Assembly (NCBI GenBank): GCA_021816165.1
Contig: JAKAYZ010000204.1
Coordinates: 1-5,588 of the forward strand
Direction of reading: 5' to 3'
DNA length: 5,588 nucleotides
Origin: Planctomycetota bacterium
GTDB lineage: Bacteria > Planctomycetota > Phycisphaerae > WQYP01
The notes under the pieces were generated by a model. The model was not told the origin of the DNA. It was given only the letters and a program-made list of their open reading frames with translations, and did no database searches. The first letter of the stretch is position 1. Each line of letters starts with the position of its first letter. The position numbers and the translations under genes are program-made. This document shows positions 3,399-5,588 of this stretch, piece by piece.

Positions 3399-5588
3399 AT
3401 GATGAATAATTGCACCACCGGGAAATTCCGTGCCGCGGACCGCGAGCAGCGGCCCACTCGAGCGGCGGTTCGTCGCCGCCGGGCATTGTCAATAATGCTG
3501 GGGATAGTTGCGATCCCCTTTGCGGCGGGTATAGGAGGCGTGGCGCAGGCCCAACCGCAATTGTCGACCAATTGGGCCGGTTACACCGCGACCACCTCGG
3601 GCGGGAACGGATTTACCTCGATATCAGGCGGCTGGACCGTGCCGGCTATCACCAGCGGATCATCGTCCGGTGGGAGCTATTCCTCCATTTGGGTTGGTAT
3701 CGATGGGATCGGTAATAATGCTCTGGAGCAGCTCGGTACCGAGGGTGACTATTATGGTGGTGCCGCCCACTACGACGCATGGTGGGAGATGATTCCCGCG
3801 CCGGAAACGCTTATTCCAAGCATGTCGGTGGCACCGGGTGATCGGATGTTCGCCAATGTCACATACATTGGCAGTGGCAAATTTGTTCTCAGTATTACGA
3901 ATCTCACCACGAACACCAGTTTTAGTACTACGCAGACCAACACCTCGGCACCGCGTTCCTCCGCCGAATGGATAGCAGAAGCCACGACCGTCAATGGGAC
4001 CATTGCCCCGGTGGCCGACTATGGCACGGTTAAATTTAATGATGCAACGGCTTCACTCAATGGCGGCAAACCCGAGCCAATCAGTTCACTTTCCGGTTAT
4101 TCGCAGATACAGTTGTCTCCTTCATCGAGTTCTGATTTCGGTGCGTACCCATTTCCGCTGACGAATAACGGACAAAATTTTACGGTAACCGTCTCGCCAC
4201 CGTCCGCGTCAACACTGGTTTGGTCGCCGACCGGTTCGGCCAGCGGCAGTGACAGTGCTGGAAACTGGGATACCACGACGACCAATTGGGTGGGTGCCAA
4301 CGGCGCGGCCGCGTGGAAGTCTGCAGACTGGGCAGCGTTTGGCGCTGGCACCAGTGCCCCAACGACGGTGACACTTCAAGCCCCCATCTCGGCTGCAGGA
4401 ATCGCCTTTAATGTTGGGGGGCCGATGACCGGAAATTATTACACGATCGCCGGCGCTTCCGCCAGTGATGTTCTCACGGTTACGGGTGGCGCAATTTTGG
4501 CCAACTCCAATGATGAGATATCCGCCCCCGTCGACTTTACCAATGGTTTGGTGCTGAGCGGGATCGGCACGCTGACCCTGAGCGGTAGTAACACCAACAC
4601 GGTGGGGACCACCATCAACCCCGGGGCGTCTTTGCTGGCCAATGCAGCGGCAGCGTTTGGTGCTGCCAGTGTGCAGAATTTCGGTACGCTGGGGATTGAC
4701 GGCAGCGTGGGATCGCTGACCATTCCCGCTGGCTACACCCAAGGCCAGACTGGTTCACTGGCAGTCCGAATAGATGGAAATCAGCCCGGGCAATTTGATC
4801 ACTACACTGTCAATGGCACGGCCAATTTGACCGGAAACGTGGCAATCACACTTCAGAATGGTTACGTGCCCACCAGCGGAACAACGCTAAATATCCTCAG
4901 CGCCAATACCGTCACCGGCAATTTTTCATCGATTACACTCGGTTTTCACCCCATCGACCTGTTCGCCAGCACAGCGGCCACGTCAACAAATGTCAATCTT
5001 CTTTTCACGATCCAAATGCCATCGCTACTTCCGTACGCTTTGACCGCCAATCAGGCAGCCGTGGCCGAGTACCTCGACAGCACAGACGGCTATAACCCGT
5101 CGTCGCATCCATCGCAGGCGTATCTGCAATTGATAAACAATATCGGTAGCCAATACTCGGCGCAGCTCCCCGCCACGCTGGATATGCTTTCGCCGATTGA
5201 CATGCAGGCGTTTCCGCAGGTGGCGGTGCAGAACGGCATTAATCTGGATCAGACCATCAGCGAACATCTATTAAATCTTGATAACGGGGCGCGTGGAATG
5301 GATGATTCGGGTTTTACGCTGCTCAATCCGGGCCAACAGGGCGGCGGCGCATTGGCGCTGGATCAAATGCTGCGTGACCAGTCGCAAATTGTTAATCTGG
5401 ATGCCGGGTTGCCATCATATCTCAGGTATTCTGGTGTCGGTCCGCGAGGGCATTCATCCACCACAACTCCGTGGAGCGCTTTCATTACCGGTGCAGCCGA
5501 ATTTGACAGCTACGCCGATACCAGCACCATTGGCAGTTCCAATATTACCACTGAAAACGCGACGATCGGCGGCGATTATGCACTGTTC
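3399..5588 (+). CDS. Autotransporter with an eqolisin (peptidase G1, glutamic peptidase) passenger; 3' end outside the window
   Basis: The frame is open for 730 codons to the window edge. Residues 1-51 form a long signal peptide: a polar extension, RRRR at 25-28, a hydrophobic core at 29-47, and cleavage after AQA (49-51). Residues from about 58 to 265 match family G1. They show NWAGY (58-62), GGWTVP (77-82), WVGIDG (98-103), EQLGTE with Gln111, YDAWWEMIP (125-133), a PGD motif, NLTTNTSFS, AEWIAEA with Glu190, and DYGTVKF (207-213). Gln111 and Glu190 are 79 apart, close to the catalytic Gln53/Glu136 pair of scytalidoglutamic peptidase. Next come VWSPTG and NWDTTTTNW (289-297), then an autotransporter-associated beta-strand repeat (about 384-410, with GTLTLSGSNT), which suggests a beta-helical stalk. 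Residues 545-625 resemble the pre-barrel region, with LTANQAAVAEYLD and LPATLDMLSPIDMQAF. From W692, alternating polar/hydrophobic strands ending GGDYALF look like the start of the outer-membrane beta-barrel. The peptidase should therefore be displayed on, or released from, the cell surface. Whether the passenger is cleaved cannot be seen. Confidence 0.88.
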   Translation, partial: MMNNCTTGKFRAADREQRPTRAAVRRRRALSIMLGIVAIPFAAGIGGVAQAQPQLSTNWAGYTATTSGGNGFTSISGGWTVPAITSGSSSGGSYSSIWVGIDGIGNNALEQLGTEGDYYGGAAHYDAWWEMIPAPETLIPSMSVAPGDRMFANVTYIGSGKFVLSITNLTTNTSFSTTQTNTSAPRSSAEWIAEATTVNGTIAPVADYGTVKFNDATASLNGGKPEPISSLSGYSQIQLSPSSSSDFGAYPFPLTNNGQNFTVTVSPPSASTLVWSPTGSASGSDSAGNWDTTTTNWVGANGAAAWKSADWAAFGAGTSAPTTVTLQAPISAAGIAFNVGGPMTGNYYTIAGASASDVLTVTGGAILANSNDEISAPVDFTNGLVLSGIGTLTLSGSNTNTVGTTINPGASLLANAAAAFGAASVQNFGTLGIDGSVGSLTIPAGYTQGQTGSLAVRIDGNQPGQFDHYTVNGTANLTGNVAITLQNGYVPTSGTTLNILSANTVTGNFSSITLGFHPIDLFASTAATSTNVNLLFTIQMPSLLPYALTANQAAVAEYLDSTDGYNPSSHPSQAYLQLINNIGSQYSAQLPATLDMLSPIDMQAFPQVAVQNGINLDQTISEHLLNLDNGARGMDDSGFTLLNPGQQGGGALALDQMLRDQSQIVNLDAGLPSYLRYSGVGPRGHSSTTTPWSAFITGAAEFDSYADTSTIGSSNITTENATIGGDYALF

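Noticed and set aside
3410..3715. Plus-strand open frame of 101 codons at the start of the autotransporter gene
   Set aside because: It is in a different frame from the eqolisin reading frame, which has a ribosome binding site, a signal peptide and continuous family motifs across the same bases.
4209..4742. Minus-strand open frame of 177 codons inside the autotransporter
   Set aside because: It is antisense to the repeat-stalk region and has no recognisable domain. Gly/Thr-rich repeat DNA often yields long antisense frames.
1..5588. CRISPR arrays, tRNA or rRNA genes, insertion sequences
   Set aside because: I saw no regularly spaced direct repeats, cloverleaf-like sequence, transposase motifs or flanking inverted repeats. 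The Thr/Gly/Asn-rich repetition in the autotransporter is protein-level repeat structure.

Overview
The window carries four genes and fits a Gram-negative bacterium of the planctomycete/PVC type. The grounds are a PEP-CTERM-anchored secreted protein, an outer-membrane autotransporter, a WecA-like transferase with an Ala/Pro-rich tail, and moderately GC-rich DNA. Phycisphaerae-like Planctomycetota would be my guess, but the sequence does not prove the lineage.

Layout: (1) Bases 3-614 (+) hold the C-terminal half of a membrane sugar-1-phosphate transferase of the MraY/WecA family, cut by the left edge. (2) Bases 708-1208 (-) hold smpB, the tmRNA-binding protein of trans-translation, convergent with gene 1. 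(3) A divergent intergenic region carries a candidate sigma70-type promoter and a good Shine-Dalgarno. It leads into bases 1511-2959 (+), a secreted protein with two DTG aspartic-protease motifs in tandem lobes and a C-terminal PEP-CTERM sorting signal. (4) A 439-base intergenic region is rich in inverted repeats. It includes two GTGT-N4-ACAC palindromes 20 bases apart, lying over a TTGACA-containing promoter candidate. (5) Bases 3399-5588 (+) hold the first 730 codons of a gene that runs off the right edge. It has a long signal peptide, a complete-looking eqolisin (peptidase family G1, glutamic peptidase) domain with candidate catalytic Gln111 and Glu190, then an autotransporter-type beta-strand-repeat stalk, a conserved pre-barrel region, and the start of an autotransporter beta-barrel.

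The most notable content is the neighbouring pair of extracytoplasmic peptidases. One is a bilobed aspartic peptidase predicted to be processed by exosortase. The other is a glutamic peptidase that appears to be the passenger of a type V (autotransporter) system. Both catalytic classes are best known as acid-active enzymes, so together they suggest surface proteolysis in an acidic habitat. That functional link is inference. The two flanking housekeeping genes have no visible connection with the peptidases.
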